The notes under the pieces were generated by a model, which had not been told where the DNA came from, made no database searches, and saw only the letters and a program-made list of their open reading frames with translations. This document shows, piece after piece, positions 16,496-24,658 of a stretch of DNA of 64,000 nucleotides. The position numbers and the translations under genes are program-made. The DNA is from Methanofollis tationis (GTDB lineage: Archaea; Halobacteriota; Methanomicrobia; Methanomicrobiales; Methanofollaceae). The number at the start of each line of letters is the position of its first letter. The first letter of the stretch is position 1. Location of the stretch: contig NZ_JABXWR010000001.1 of assembly GCF_013377755.1 (NCBI RefSeq), forward strand, positions 879,104 through 943,103, read 5' to 3'.

Positions 16496-17751
16496 ACAGT
16501 GTAACGAATCTTCTGTAAAAATAATTTGGCCCTGAATCCAACCTAGATTTGCAGAAAGGAGAAACAGGGCCATGGATCCCTTAGCGTTAATCGAAGATTA
16601 TCTTTCCGATAATGAGAATGGCATGAAGACCCTCATCACCTGGTTCCTCAACCAGGTGATGCTGCTCGAAGCCCTCCACCAGGCGGGAGCCGAGCAGTAT
16701 GAACGAACCGATGCGCGGAAGGCTCACCGAAACGGCTACAAGAAGCGATCTCTGAAAACCCGATATGGAGAAACGATCCTCCAGAAACCGCAGTTCCGAG
16801 AATTTCCCTTCGAAACACAGGTATTTGGACGCTATTCCCGGGTTGAGAAGGCTCTTGAGAATGCTATCTTTGAATCCTACCTTCAGGGAGTCTCAACCCG
16901 CCGGATCCAGGAGATTGTTGCTCATTTTGGCATCGAACAACTCTCTCCTGCTTCAGTATCCAGGATAGCAAAGGACCTCGATGAACAGGTCCATGCATTC
17001 CTTCAGAGGCCTATTGAACAGGAGATTCCCTATCTCTTTGTGGATGCTTCGTACTACAAAGTCAGAGAGGGACCACGGTACATCACCAAAGCTCTTCTGG
17101 TGATCGCCGGTGTTCGAATGGATGGCTACCGCGAAATCCTGGGAGCCAGAATCACTGATTGCGAGAATGAGATGTTCTGGTCGGGATTGTTCGAAGACCT
17201 CAAAGAACGAGGATTGGTGGGTGTCAAGATGGTTGTCTCAGATGGTCATGCCGGGATCCAGAAGGCGGCGGAAGCCACCTTCCTCGGCGCATCGTGGCAG
17301 ATGTGCTCGGTCCATTGCACCCGGGCGGTTTTAAAGAATATTCCACGGAAACATCAGAAAGAAGTTGCTGAGTCCTTGAAGGAGGCATATGGGGACGAGG
17401 AGAGACTGCAGGAGCTTGCAGACGATCTGAACGAACGAGGATATCGGAAAGCGGCCAATACGATCGAGAGATTCATCCCGGGACTTATGAGTTACACGGC
17501 GTTCCCGAAAGAGCACGCAAAGCGGATCCGAACGACGAACATGATGGAAAGAGTCAACAAGGAACTGAAACGGAGAACCAAAGTTGTAGGGGCCTTTCCC
17601 AATGAAGAGTCACTCCTCAGGCTGGCAGGATCCATCCTGATGGACATCAATGAGGAGTGGGTGACCGGCAGAAGATATTTGACGATGGAGGGGGAATGAT
17701 CAAACAAGGAGACAGGGCTCAGACGAATTACAGAAGATCTGAAACACTACC
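16496..17751 (+). mobile_element. IS256-family insertion sequence
   Basis: About 1256 bp with one transposase gene. Imperfect terminal inverted repeats, 17 of 21 matching: AGTGTAACGAATCTTCTGTA(A) at 16498-16518 and its reverse complement at 17728-17748, sharing the core ATCTTCTGTAA. The element is bracketed by an 8-bp direct repeat CGGTGCCG (16488-16495 and 17752-17759), the size of target duplication known for IS256. Two and three bases lie between the repeats and the duplications, so the exact ends are uncertain by a few bases. Confidence 0.85.
16572..17699 (+). CDS. IS256-family (Mutator-type) transposase
   Basis: 375 residues, apparently intact. DDE catalytic residues: Asp158 (YLFVDASYYKVREG), Asp224 (VVSDGHAGIQ) and Glu326 within TTNMMERVNKELKRR, the signature of the family. 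CSVHCTRA is the conserved C/H motif. The lower GC and codon use compared with neighbours suggest horizontal origin. Complete frame plus intact ends imply a recent, possibly active insertion. Confidence 0.95.
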   Translation: MDPLALIEDYLSDNENGMKTLITWFLNQVMLLEALHQAGAEQYERTDARKAHRNGYKKRSLKTRYGETILQKPQFREFPFETQVFGRYSRVEKALENAIFESYLQGVSTRRIQEIVAHFGIEQLSPASVSRIAKDLDEQVHAFLQRPIEQEIPYLFVDASYYKVREGPRYITKALLVIAGVRMDGYREILGARITDCENEMFWSGLFEDLKERGLVGVKMVVSDGHAGIQKAAEATFLGASWQMCSVHCTRAVLKNIPRKHQKEVAESLKEAYGDEERLQELADDLNERGYRKAANTIERFIPGLMSYTAFPKEHAKRIRTTNMMERVNKELKRRTKVVGAFPNEESLLRLAGSILMDINEEWVTGRRYLTMEGE

Positions 17752-17792
17752 CGGTGCCGCCTGCGGTCGGACAAAAAAGATGAAACCTGAGT

Positions 17793-17984
17793 TCAGATCT
17801 CGTACGCCACGAGCGAAAGACCGAGTTCCTTCTCAAGGCCCTGGATCCTTTTGAGATCGGCATCCTTCAGCGTCGAATAGGTCGGTTTTGCGTACGCAAG
17901 GAGTGTAACCTTCATTTCCTTCTCAAGACTCTTCACCTTCTCCACCTGCTCGGGAGACATGCTCGCATACCCCATACAGATCAT
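17793..17984 (-). CDS. Small conserved-looking hypothetical protein with internal duplication
   Basis: 63 residues, soluble, Lys/Glu-rich. Two similar halves are visible: residues about 13-32 (VEKVKSLEKEMKVTLLAY) and 43-61 (LKRIQGLEKELGLSLVAY), each a helix followed by a short hydrophobic strand. The ATG at 17984 follows GGTGGTGAAAAGCC, a clear ribosome binding site. An alternative start is MSPEQ at residue 9. It sits between the IS element and the divergent surface-protein operon. Function unknown. Confidence 0.7.
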   Translation of the reverse strand: MICMGYASMSPEQVEKVKSLEKEMKVTLLAYAKPTYSTLKDADLKRIQGLEKELGLSLVAYEI

Positions 17985-18017
17985 GGCTTTTCACCACCAC
18001 CCCCATATTATCGCACC

Positions 18018-18035
18018 ATATATATATATATATAT
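18018..18035. repeat. (AT)9 dinucleotide tract in a divergent promoter region
   Basis: Nine AT units in the 193-bp region between the 63-residue protein gene (minus) and the surface-protein operon (plus). Such a tract can act as a TATA element for the minus-strand gene and is prone to length change. Confidence 0.7.
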
Positions 18036-18130
18036 TCATATAATTCATCACTATGATGCCCCGGGGGGGCGAGAGAATGGGTGACCGGCGCCGCGTAAAA
18101 CAAAATATATTTGAACTAACACCATATTAT

Positions 18131-18139
18131 TTTATAAAA
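18131..18139 (+). promoter_or_regulatory. Probable TATA box of the surface corrinoid-protein operon
   Basis: TTTATAAAA about 40 bases before the ATG at 18178, predicting a leader of roughly 20 nt. The ribosome binding site is GGAGCGAT just before the start codon. Confidence 0.5.
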
Positions 18140-18177
18140 TATCTTTGTTATAACCACATTAAATTGGAGCGATCTGA

Positions 18178-20088
18178 ATGGCTGGTAATTTCTCTCTCAT
18201 AGGGATATGTTGCATATTCCTGATGATCCTGGCCGCCCCCGCGGCGGCCGACTACCCGATGTTCCACGCCGATGCGGCGCGCACCGGGGTGGCATCGACA
18301 CCGGGACCCCTGAACGGCACACTCCTCTGGTCGGCAGAGACCGACGAGTTCTCCGACGGATCACCGGCCGTCCATGACGGCAGGGTCTATATCCCCACGT
18401 GGTCCGATATGAACTTCACCGACAACGATCCGATGGGGCTTGTCTGCTGTGATGCCGCTACCGGGGCGGTGCTCTGGACGAACGAACTCGGCGGCGCCGC
18501 CACAGGATCGGTCTCGGGCACCGCCGTCGCCGATGGAAAGGTCTATGTTGGCGGGACCGACGGACGACTCTACGCCGTCGACGCTTTCAGCGGCGCTGCA
18601 CTCTGGTCGAGCGACCAGATCGACACCACCGGCTATTTCGGGCTCTCGTCATCGCCCCTCGTCTATGAGGGAACGGTGTACGCCCTCTCCGCCTCTGATG
18701 GCGTGCTGCACGCCTTCACGCCCGAAGGCACAGAGTCATGGTCCTTCCCCACCGGCGGATCCGTCGGCTACTTCACCTCACCTGCGGCCGCAGACGGAAA
18801 GGTCTTTGTCGCCGGAAACGGGAGCGGCCTCTTCTGCATCAATGCCTCAACCCACGCCGCCGTGTGGAGCGCCACCCTCCCGACCGCCGTGAAGTCGACG
18901 CCGGTCGTCAGTGACGGTAAGGTGTATGTGACAACAGCAGACTGCCTCTACGCCCTCGATACAGCCACCGGTACAGAGGAATGGAATGCCCCCATCACCG
19001 GAACGTTCTCGACACCGGCCGTCTCGGCCGACACCGTCATCGCAGGCACGTCCACCGGCATCCGCGCCTACAACGCCTCCACCGGCGCTGCACTCTGGAC
19101 GTTTGCGAGTGCACAGGTGAGCGTCTCCCCGGTGATCGCCGGGGATCTGGCGTATTTCGCGACAAACGAGGAGACCGGCACCGTGTATGCGGTGGATATC
19201 GCCACCGGCGCCGGTGCATGGTCATATATCCTGCCCTCGCCGGGCGACGGCGCATGGGCCTCATTCTACATGTCCTCACCGGCCGTATCGGACGGGGTGC
19301 TCTACATCGGCGCAGAAAACAACCGTTTTTATGCCTTTGGAACCGAAAAACCCGGCCCTGACGTGATCTGGGACGGCACCGTCACGCTCACCGGCACCAC
19401 CTTCGCCTTCACGCCCTCGAACAATGCATCGGCATCCTACACGATCAACCGCACCACCGACCTCGGCGCCCTTGACGCCGCCGCAACAGCCGGAGGGTTT
19501 ACCTTCAACGCCTCAGACGCCTGGTATGCCACCTATGGTTCATTCATGCTGGAGGACATCGACGGCATCGCAAACGAGGACTGGACCCAGGAGAACGCGC
19601 GCTCGTGGTCGATCTTCATCAACGGGGCGGCGGCACCGACCGGGATCGGGGCAAACGACCTCCACGACGGCGACAGACTCACCTTCTCCTACTGCCCCAC
19701 CGACCCGGTCACCTGGGCGCCCCTCATCGACCAGGCTGCCTACGTGGTATCGATCGATGTCGACGTCGCCGAAGCAGCGGTTGAGACACCCTCGCTCGGA
19801 GACGGGCAACGCGGCGGCTTCGTCCTCGCTGAGGTGGACGCCGCCGCAGAGGAAAGCGGCTGGTATGTCGTCGTCGTGAGCGGCACGAACGCCGCCGGCG
19901 AGGGGATCGCCGGTACCGGCACGGTCCGCCTGAACGGCGGCGAGATGGTCGCCGTGCCGGTGCTGGTCGCCGTCCCCGCACAGGTGAGCGCGGGCACCTA
20001 CACGCTGTATGCCGGGATCTACCGCCTTGAAGACTACCCGGCCGGCCTGATATCCCACAGCGGAGGCTCGGAATGCGTCGTATCCTGA
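18178..20088 (+). CDS. Secreted PQQ-type beta-propeller protein with transcobalamin-like DUF4430 domain
   Basis: 636 residues. Signal peptide about 1-24 (LIGICCIFLMILAAPAAA). Residues about 28-390 are repeated propeller blades of the PQQ-binding-like type (units such as DGKVYVGGTDGRLYAVDAFSGAALWS and AVSDGVLYIGAENNRFYAF). Residues about 395-505 match DUF4430, the fold of the C-terminal domain of transcobalamin/intrinsic factor (TINRTTDLGALDAAATAGGF, then SWSIFINGAAAPTGIGANDL, DGDRLTFSYCP). A C-terminal beta domain follows, with no obvious membrane anchor. It overlaps the next gene by 16 bases. A cell-surface role in corrinoid capture is inference from the domain and the BtuF-like gene downstream. 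Confidence 0.85.
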   Translation: MAGNFSLIGICCIFLMILAAPAAADYPMFHADAARTGVASTPGPLNGTLLWSAETDEFSDGSPAVHDGRVYIPTWSDMNFTDNDPMGLVCCDAATGAVLWTNELGGAATGSVSGTAVADGKVYVGGTDGRLYAVDAFSGAALWSSDQIDTTGYFGLSSSPLVYEGTVYALSASDGVLHAFTPEGTESWSFPTGGSVGYFTSPAAADGKVFVAGNGSGLFCINASTHAAVWSATLPTAVKSTPVVSDGKVYVTTADCLYALDTATGTEEWNAPITGTFSTPAVSADTVIAGTSTGIRAYNASTGAALWTFASAQVSVSPVIAGDLAYFATNEETGTVYAVDIATGAGAWSYILPSPGDGAWASFYMSSPAVSDGVLYIGAENNRFYAFGTEKPGPDVIWDGTVTLTGTTFAFTPSNNASASYTINRTTDLGALDAAATAGGFTFNASDAWYATYGSFMLEDIDGIANEDWTQENARSWSIFINGAAAPTGIGANDLHDGDRLTFSYCPTDPVTWAPLIDQAAYVVSIDVDVAEAAVETPSLGDGQRGGFVLAEVDAAAEESGWYVVVVSGTNAAGEGIAGTGTVRLNGGEMVAVPVLVAVPAQVSAGTYTLYAGIYRLEDYPAGLISHSGGSECVVS

Positions 20089-21638
20089 CACTGCTCTGCC
20101 TGCTGGCAGCAATCGCCTGCACCATGCCGGCCGCGGCGCTGAGCATGGACATCTCGGGAACCACCGCCGGCTCCGCCGTGATCGTCACCTGCGACCAGGA
20201 AGCGTTCTTCGTCTTCCAGGAGAACAGCGGCACCCCGGTCTTCGCACGGGGCACGACTGTCAGGTACATCCCCCACACGACCGGGACACTCTCGATTGCG
20301 GCGGCCGCAGGGGGTGCAACGGTGGCCGAAACCGTCACCATCTCAGCGGGCGGCAGCGGCGGTGACGGTGGTGACGGCGGCGATCTCTATCAGAACGTCG
20401 TCCTCCCGGCAGGCAACCTCACCGTCACCGCCGCCAACAGCGGCACGACCTATACGGTGAACAGGCGCACCGCCCTGGGAGCGCTCGACGCCTCGGGCGC
20501 GAGTTACACGATCGACGACGGCTGGTACGACCAGTACGGCACCCTCTACATCACCGCCATCAACGGCCGGACAAACAGGGGCGCGTCAGGCTGGATGTAC
20601 CAGGTCAACGGCGTCTCCCCATCGGTCGGCGCCAATGCAAAGACCGTGCAGAACGGCGACCGGGTCGTCTTCTACTGGAGCGAGAGCATGTCCTCCACCC
20701 CGGCGACCTCGGACGAGGCAATCTGGCTGAAGGTGGTCTATGGGAGCGGCAGCGACAGCGGCGATGCGGGCACGACAACAGCCGGATCTGCGGCCTTCGG
20801 CCCGGCCACAGATCCGAAAACGCCTGTGGGACTGCCCGAAGGCGTCACCACCGCGGTGGTGGGTGGAAAGACCAGGATTTCAGTCGACCTGAGCGCCGCG
20901 CACGATGGGGAGCGAGTCACCGTGAAGGGCGACCGCATCATCATCGAACGGCCCGGCCTGGTCATGACCATCCTCACCGGTGACATCACCGAGAGAGACG
21001 GCATCGCCACCGGATTTCTCAAGAGCGTCACGGCCATGCTGACACCGAAGAGCGGGACGATCGCCGGGATCGGCGATGTCGGGGCGACGCTGATCCTTTC
21101 GCTGAACGGTGTCACGGCCCTCGGCGATATCACGGTCACCTACGCCTCCAACCTCTCGGCAGAAGAACAATCAGCTCTCTTCGCACTCTGCGCCGTCGAT
21201 GGAACCGCCGTCACCGGCACCGCTTGCGTGATGAACGTCGGCATGAACGGGCTCGTAAACGGTGAGGACATCGCGAGCGCCACCGTCAGGATGCATCTTG
21301 CCCCCGCATGGGTGGAAAAGCACGGCGGCGCCGGCGCGATCCGCATCGTTCACATCGCCGACGACGGGACGGTCGAGATCCTCGACACCGACATGGTCGG
21401 GATCGACGATAAGGGCAACCTGATCTTCGAGGGCATATCGCCGAAAGGGCTCTCAACATTCGCCCTCGTCAGTCTCGGCGAGGCCACCCTGAAGTCGAGC
21501 ACGACGGCCATGCCGACGACCGCCGCGGCAGCCCCTTCCACAACGGCCCCGGTACAAACGCCCCTCGGGTGGGCGGCGGCGATCGCTGCTGCCCTTATCG
21601 GCGGCGGGGTCTGTCTCTCCAGAAGAAAGGAGGCGTGA
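20073..21638 (+). CDS. Surface-anchored DUF4430 (transcobalamin-like) protein
   Basis: 521 residues. Signal peptide about 1-23 (ILTLLCLLAAIACTMPAAA), an Ig-like N-terminal domain, a Gly/Asp linker near residues 90-106, then DUF4430 (about 108-208: TYTVNRRTALGALDASGASY, SGWMYQVNGVSPSVGANA, NGDRVVFYWSES). A larger beta-rich region (about 245-475) follows. A Thr/Pro/Ala linker and a C-terminal membrane helix (about 495-513) ending in SRRKEA anchor it outside the cell. The canonical PGF sorting motif is not seen. ATG at 20073 lies within the end of the previous gene, so expression is coupled. Confidence 0.85.
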   Translation: MRRILTLLCLLAAIACTMPAAALSMDISGTTAGSAVIVTCDQEAFFVFQENSGTPVFARGTTVRYIPHTTGTLSIAAAAGGATVAETVTISAGGSGGDGGDGGDLYQNVVLPAGNLTVTAANSGTTYTVNRRTALGALDASGASYTIDDGWYDQYGTLYITAINGRTNRGASGWMYQVNGVSPSVGANAKTVQNGDRVVFYWSESMSSTPATSDEAIWLKVVYGSGSDSGDAGTTTAGSAAFGPATDPKTPVGLPEGVTTAVVGGKTRISVDLSAAHDGERVTVKGDRIIIERPGLVMTILTGDITERDGIATGFLKSVTAMLTPKSGTIAGIGDVGATLILSLNGVTALGDITVTYASNLSAEEQSALFALCAVDGTAVTGTACVMNVGMNGLVNGEDIASATVRMHLAPAWVEKHGGAGAIRIVHIADDGTVEILDTDMVGIDDKGNLIFEGISPKGLSTFALVSLGEATLKSSTTAMPTTAAAAPSTTAPVQTPLGWAAAIAAALIGGGVCLSRRKEA

Positions 21639-21641
21639 ATC

Positions 21642-23618
21642 CTGAAACCGATTGCCCCACTTCTTTTTCTTCTCTGCATCGCCGCCTGCATCGCGACGGC
21701 GGCAGCCTACCCCTTTGGTGCTGACGATGCGGCCGTCCGGAGCGGTCTCGACTACATCAGGTCCTGCCAGCATGACGACGGCGGGTTCGCCGAGGCCGGG
21801 CGGAGCACAAACCCCGGCACCTCATGGTTTGCGGTGATGGCGATCGTCGCTGCCGGCGAGGACCCGCACGGCTGGCAGGTGAACGGCACCTCGGCGATCG
21901 ACTACTGGAAGTCAGCCGAAGACGCCGTAAACCCGGAGGGGACGGCCGAACTCGGCAAGATGGTCACCCTGATCGCGGCGGCCGGGGAGGACCCGCACGC
22001 CTTCGGCGGCCACGATTACCTCACCGAACTCAAAGGGCGCATGAAAGCCAGCGGCCAGTTCGGCGACTTCGTCTACACCACCTACTGGGGGCTCTTCGCT
22101 CTCGTCTCGGCCGGTGAAGACATTTCGTTGCCTGTGGCATGGCTGAAGAGCCAGCAGAACGACGACGGCGGCTACGGCTGGATGCCGGGCGCCGAGAGCG
22201 ATTCCGACGACACCGCCGCCGTGATCATGGCCCTCATCGCCGCCGGCGAGCGAACAGACGTCCCCGCCGTCTCGCGGGCGCTCGACTACCTCAGGGTAAA
22301 CCAGATGGAGGACGGCGGCTTCAACTACGGCGGCTCCTCCTCCTCGAACGCTGCCTCGGCGGCATGGGCGATCCAGGCGATCACCGCCGCCGGGGAGGAT
22401 CCCTCGGCGTGGTCGAAGAACGGCAGGGACGTGGTCTCGACCCTTGCAGACCTCCAGCAGCCCGACGGTTCATTCAGGTGGACGGCGTACACGACGGACA
22501 ACCCCTGCGGCATGACGGCGCGGGCGATCCCGGCCCTGCTCGGGAAACCCTACCCGGTCCTGCCAGGCCAGAAGGCGCCCGCCCTCCAGGCGCCGGAAAC
22601 GTCAACAACAACGGTGCCTGAGAAGACAACGGTGCCGCAGACCGTAGCACCCACCGCCGCAACCGCAAAATGGCAGCCCGTCACCGTCACCGACGACTAT
22701 GGCGTTAAGGTCAGGATCGAGGCGATGCCGATGCGCATCGTCTCCCTCGCCCCTGCGAACACCGAGATCCTCTTCGGCCTCGGCCTCGGTGACCGGGTGG
22801 TTGGCGTGACCGACTACTGCAACTACCCGGCTGAAGCAACGGCGAAACCGAAGGTCGGCGGGTACTCCACCGTGAACATCGAGAGGGTGGTGGCGGCGAA
22901 TCCTGACCTGGTGGTGGCCGCCTTCGGGAATACCGGGGAGGTCGTGGACCATCTCAGGAGCCTCGGCCTGACCGTGATCGCCCTGAACCCGGACTCGGCC
23001 GGGGGAACGCTCCGCGATATCAGGCTCGTCGGAACGGCAACCGGCACCGGAGCCGAGGCAGAGCGGCTGGTGACATCGATGGAGGCGCGCATCGACGCCG
23101 TGAAGGAGAGAACAGAGAAGGCAACCGACACCCCGACGGTCGTCCACGCCGTCTGGTACGATCCCATCTGGATCAGCGGGAACAACACCTTCCAGGACGA
23201 GATGATCGCCCTCGCCGGCGGCACAAATGCCTTTCCCGACATGGAAGGCTGGCAGATCATCACGATGGAGCGGTTCATCACCACCGACCCCGAGGTGATC
23301 ATCGTCAACTCAGGGACCGGGATGGGCGAGGGCGGCACCGACCTCATCTACCGCTATTTCATGGACGAACCGCGCTTTAAAAACCTGAAGGCGATCAAGA
23401 ACAACCGCGTCTATATCGTCGACTCAGACCTGATCGACCGGGGCGGGCCGCGCCTGGTCGACGCCCTGGAAGAGGTCGCCGCCGCCATCCACCCCGACCT
23501 CTTCGAGGGCGGACCGGCACCGGCCACCGCCGCCCAGCAGTCGCCCGGTTTCGGGGCGTTCGCCGCATCGGTCGCACTCGCCGCCGCCGGGCTGATCCTC
23601 TTGCGGAGGGCAGAATGA
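21642..23618 (+). CDS. Prenyltransferase-repeat / BtuF-like corrinoid-binding fusion, anchored
   Basis: 658 residues when started at CTG 21642. No ATG, GTG or TTG is available: the in-frame stop of the previous gene ends at 21638. CTG lies eight bases after a perfect AGGAGG (21628-21633) and opens a good signal peptide (KPIAPLLFLLCIAACIATAAA). Residues about 25-310 carry squalene-cyclase-type repeats (QHDDGGFAEAG, QQNDDGGYGWMPG, NQMEDGGFNYGG, LQQPDGSFRW), the alpha6/alpha6 barrel fold also used by the N-terminal domain of intrinsic factor. A Thr/Pro linker leads to a BtuF-like domain from residue 364 (RIVSLAPANTEILFGLGLGDRVVGVTDYC...) to about 625, then a C-terminal membrane helix. It probably binds corrinoid at the surface and hands it to BtuCD. 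An ATG start at 21834 would delete the signal peptide and first repeat. Confidence 0.85.
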   Translation: MKPIAPLLFLLCIAACIATAAAYPFGADDAAVRSGLDYIRSCQHDDGGFAEAGRSTNPGTSWFAVMAIVAAGEDPHGWQVNGTSAIDYWKSAEDAVNPEGTAELGKMVTLIAAAGEDPHAFGGHDYLTELKGRMKASGQFGDFVYTTYWGLFALVSAGEDISLPVAWLKSQQNDDGGYGWMPGAESDSDDTAAVIMALIAAGERTDVPAVSRALDYLRVNQMEDGGFNYGGSSSSNAASAAWAIQAITAAGEDPSAWSKNGRDVVSTLADLQQPDGSFRWTAYTTDNPCGMTARAIPALLGKPYPVLPGQKAPALQAPETSTTTVPEKTTVPQTVAPTAATAKWQPVTVTDDYGVKVRIEAMPMRIVSLAPANTEILFGLGLGDRVVGVTDYCNYPAEATAKPKVGGYSTVNIERVVAANPDLVVAAFGNTGEVVDHLRSLGLTVIALNPDSAGGTLRDIRLVGTATGTGAEAERLVTSMEARIDAVKERTEKATDTPTVVHAVWYDPIWISGNNTFQDEMIALAGGTNAFPDMEGWQIITMERFITTDPEVIIVNSGTGMGEGGTDLIYRYFMDEPRFKNLKAIKNNRVYIVDSDLIDRGGPRLVDALEEVAAAIHPDLFEGGPAPATAAQQSPGFGAFAASVALAAAGLILLRRAE

Positions 23619-24658
23619 GAGCAGGCGTCGCCGTCGCACTCATCCTCGCCCTGAGCATTGCGGCGACGGCGGCCGGCCTCTCCTTCGGCAGTGCATGGGA
23701 GACCACGATGCCGGAGAATGTGCTCGATATCGCCGTATCGGATGACGGCACGACCGTCGTCGTGCTCACCGCCGCCGCCCTCTCCTGCCTGGACGCCGAC
23801 GGCACGCCCCTCTGGGAGGTGCCGGGCCGCCACGCCCAGACGGTCGGCATTTCAGGCGACGGTTCGCTCATCGTGACCGGCGGAGAGGACCTGCGCCTCT
23901 ATGACCGGAGCGGCGCTCTGGCGTTCAGGCATGACACCGGCTTTTTCGCCTTCGGCACCGCCATCTCCCCTGACGGCTCCTGCATTGCCGGGGGATTTGA
24001 CAACACCAGGGTGATGATCTTCAGGAAAAACAGCACCGGGGCGTTTGAACAGTCAGCCATCGTCAATACAACTGAGGATGTCATCGCCCTTGCCCTCTCC
24101 CTCGACGGCGGGCATATCGTCACCGGAGAAAAAGACGGCACGATCAGGTATTACACCGGCGAGGGAAGGCCCCTCTGGAGTTACGCCACCGGAAGCGCCA
24201 CGCTCTCCTGCTCGATGACCGACGACGGCGGGTATATCGCCGTCGGTGCAGATCACGGGGTTGCAGAACTGCTCAACAGGAACGGCAGAGTTCTCTGGAG
24301 GCAGGTCAGCGGGGAGCGAAGACCGGGCATCGCTCTTGCCGGGGACGGTTCTCTCGTCGCTCTCGGCAGGGATGGGATCAGGTTCTTCTCAACGGACGGA
24401 ACCGAGATCGGCCGCATAGGGGGTGAAGAGATCACATCGATCGCGCTCTCGGGCAACGGCGCCGTTGCGGCCGGCGCAGGGAGAGCAGTCGCACTCTACC
24501 GGCCTGCATCCAGAACGCCGACCGAAGATGAGACAATGGCCTCGACCCCAACGGCCAGGCAGGAGGGGCCAGAGGGCGAAACACCGACCCCGACACAGTC
24601 GGCAGCACCCCTCCTTGCAGCCGTGGCGGCGCTCCTCTGCGCGAGATGGCGGGGTTAA
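23615..24658 (+). CDS. Secreted WD40/PQQ-like beta-propeller protein
   Basis: 347 residues. Signal peptide about 1-20. Residues about 25-300 form roughly seven propeller-like repeats (VLDIAVSDDGTTVVVLTAAALSCL, TAISPDGSCIAGG, ALALSLDGGHIVTGEKDGTIRYY, TSIALSGNGAVAAGAG). A Thr/Pro/Glu linker then leads to a weak C-terminal hydrophobic segment ending ARWRG. ATGA overlap with the previous gene. It is the last of four co-directional surface-protein genes; it may be a scaffold. No binding partner can be assigned. Confidence 0.75.
   Translation: MRAGVAVALILALSIAATAAGLSFGSAWETTMPENVLDIAVSDDGTTVVVLTAAALSCLDADGTPLWEVPGRHAQTVGISGDGSLIVTGGEDLRLYDRSGALAFRHDTGFFAFGTAISPDGSCIAGGFDNTRVMIFRKNSTGAFEQSAIVNTTEDVIALALSLDGGHIVTGEKDGTIRYYTGEGRPLWSYATGSATLSCSMTDDGGYIAVGADHGVAELLNRNGRVLWRQVSGERRPGIALAGDGSLVALGRDGIRFFSTDGTEIGRIGGEEITSIALSGNGAVAAGAGRAVALYRPASRTPTEDETMASTPTARQEGPEGETPTPTQSAAPLLAAVAALLCARWRG

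Noticed and set aside
18018-18035. CRISPR-like or satellite repeat
   Set aside because: Only a simple (AT)9 tract; no spaced repeats of CRISPR type anywhere in the window.
21636-21836. Frameshift or sequencing error at the start of the prenyltransferase-BtuF gene
   Set aside because: The GTG at 21635 opens another frame that soon stops and gives no signal peptide; CTG 21642 in the correct frame, with AGGAGG, explains the data without an error.
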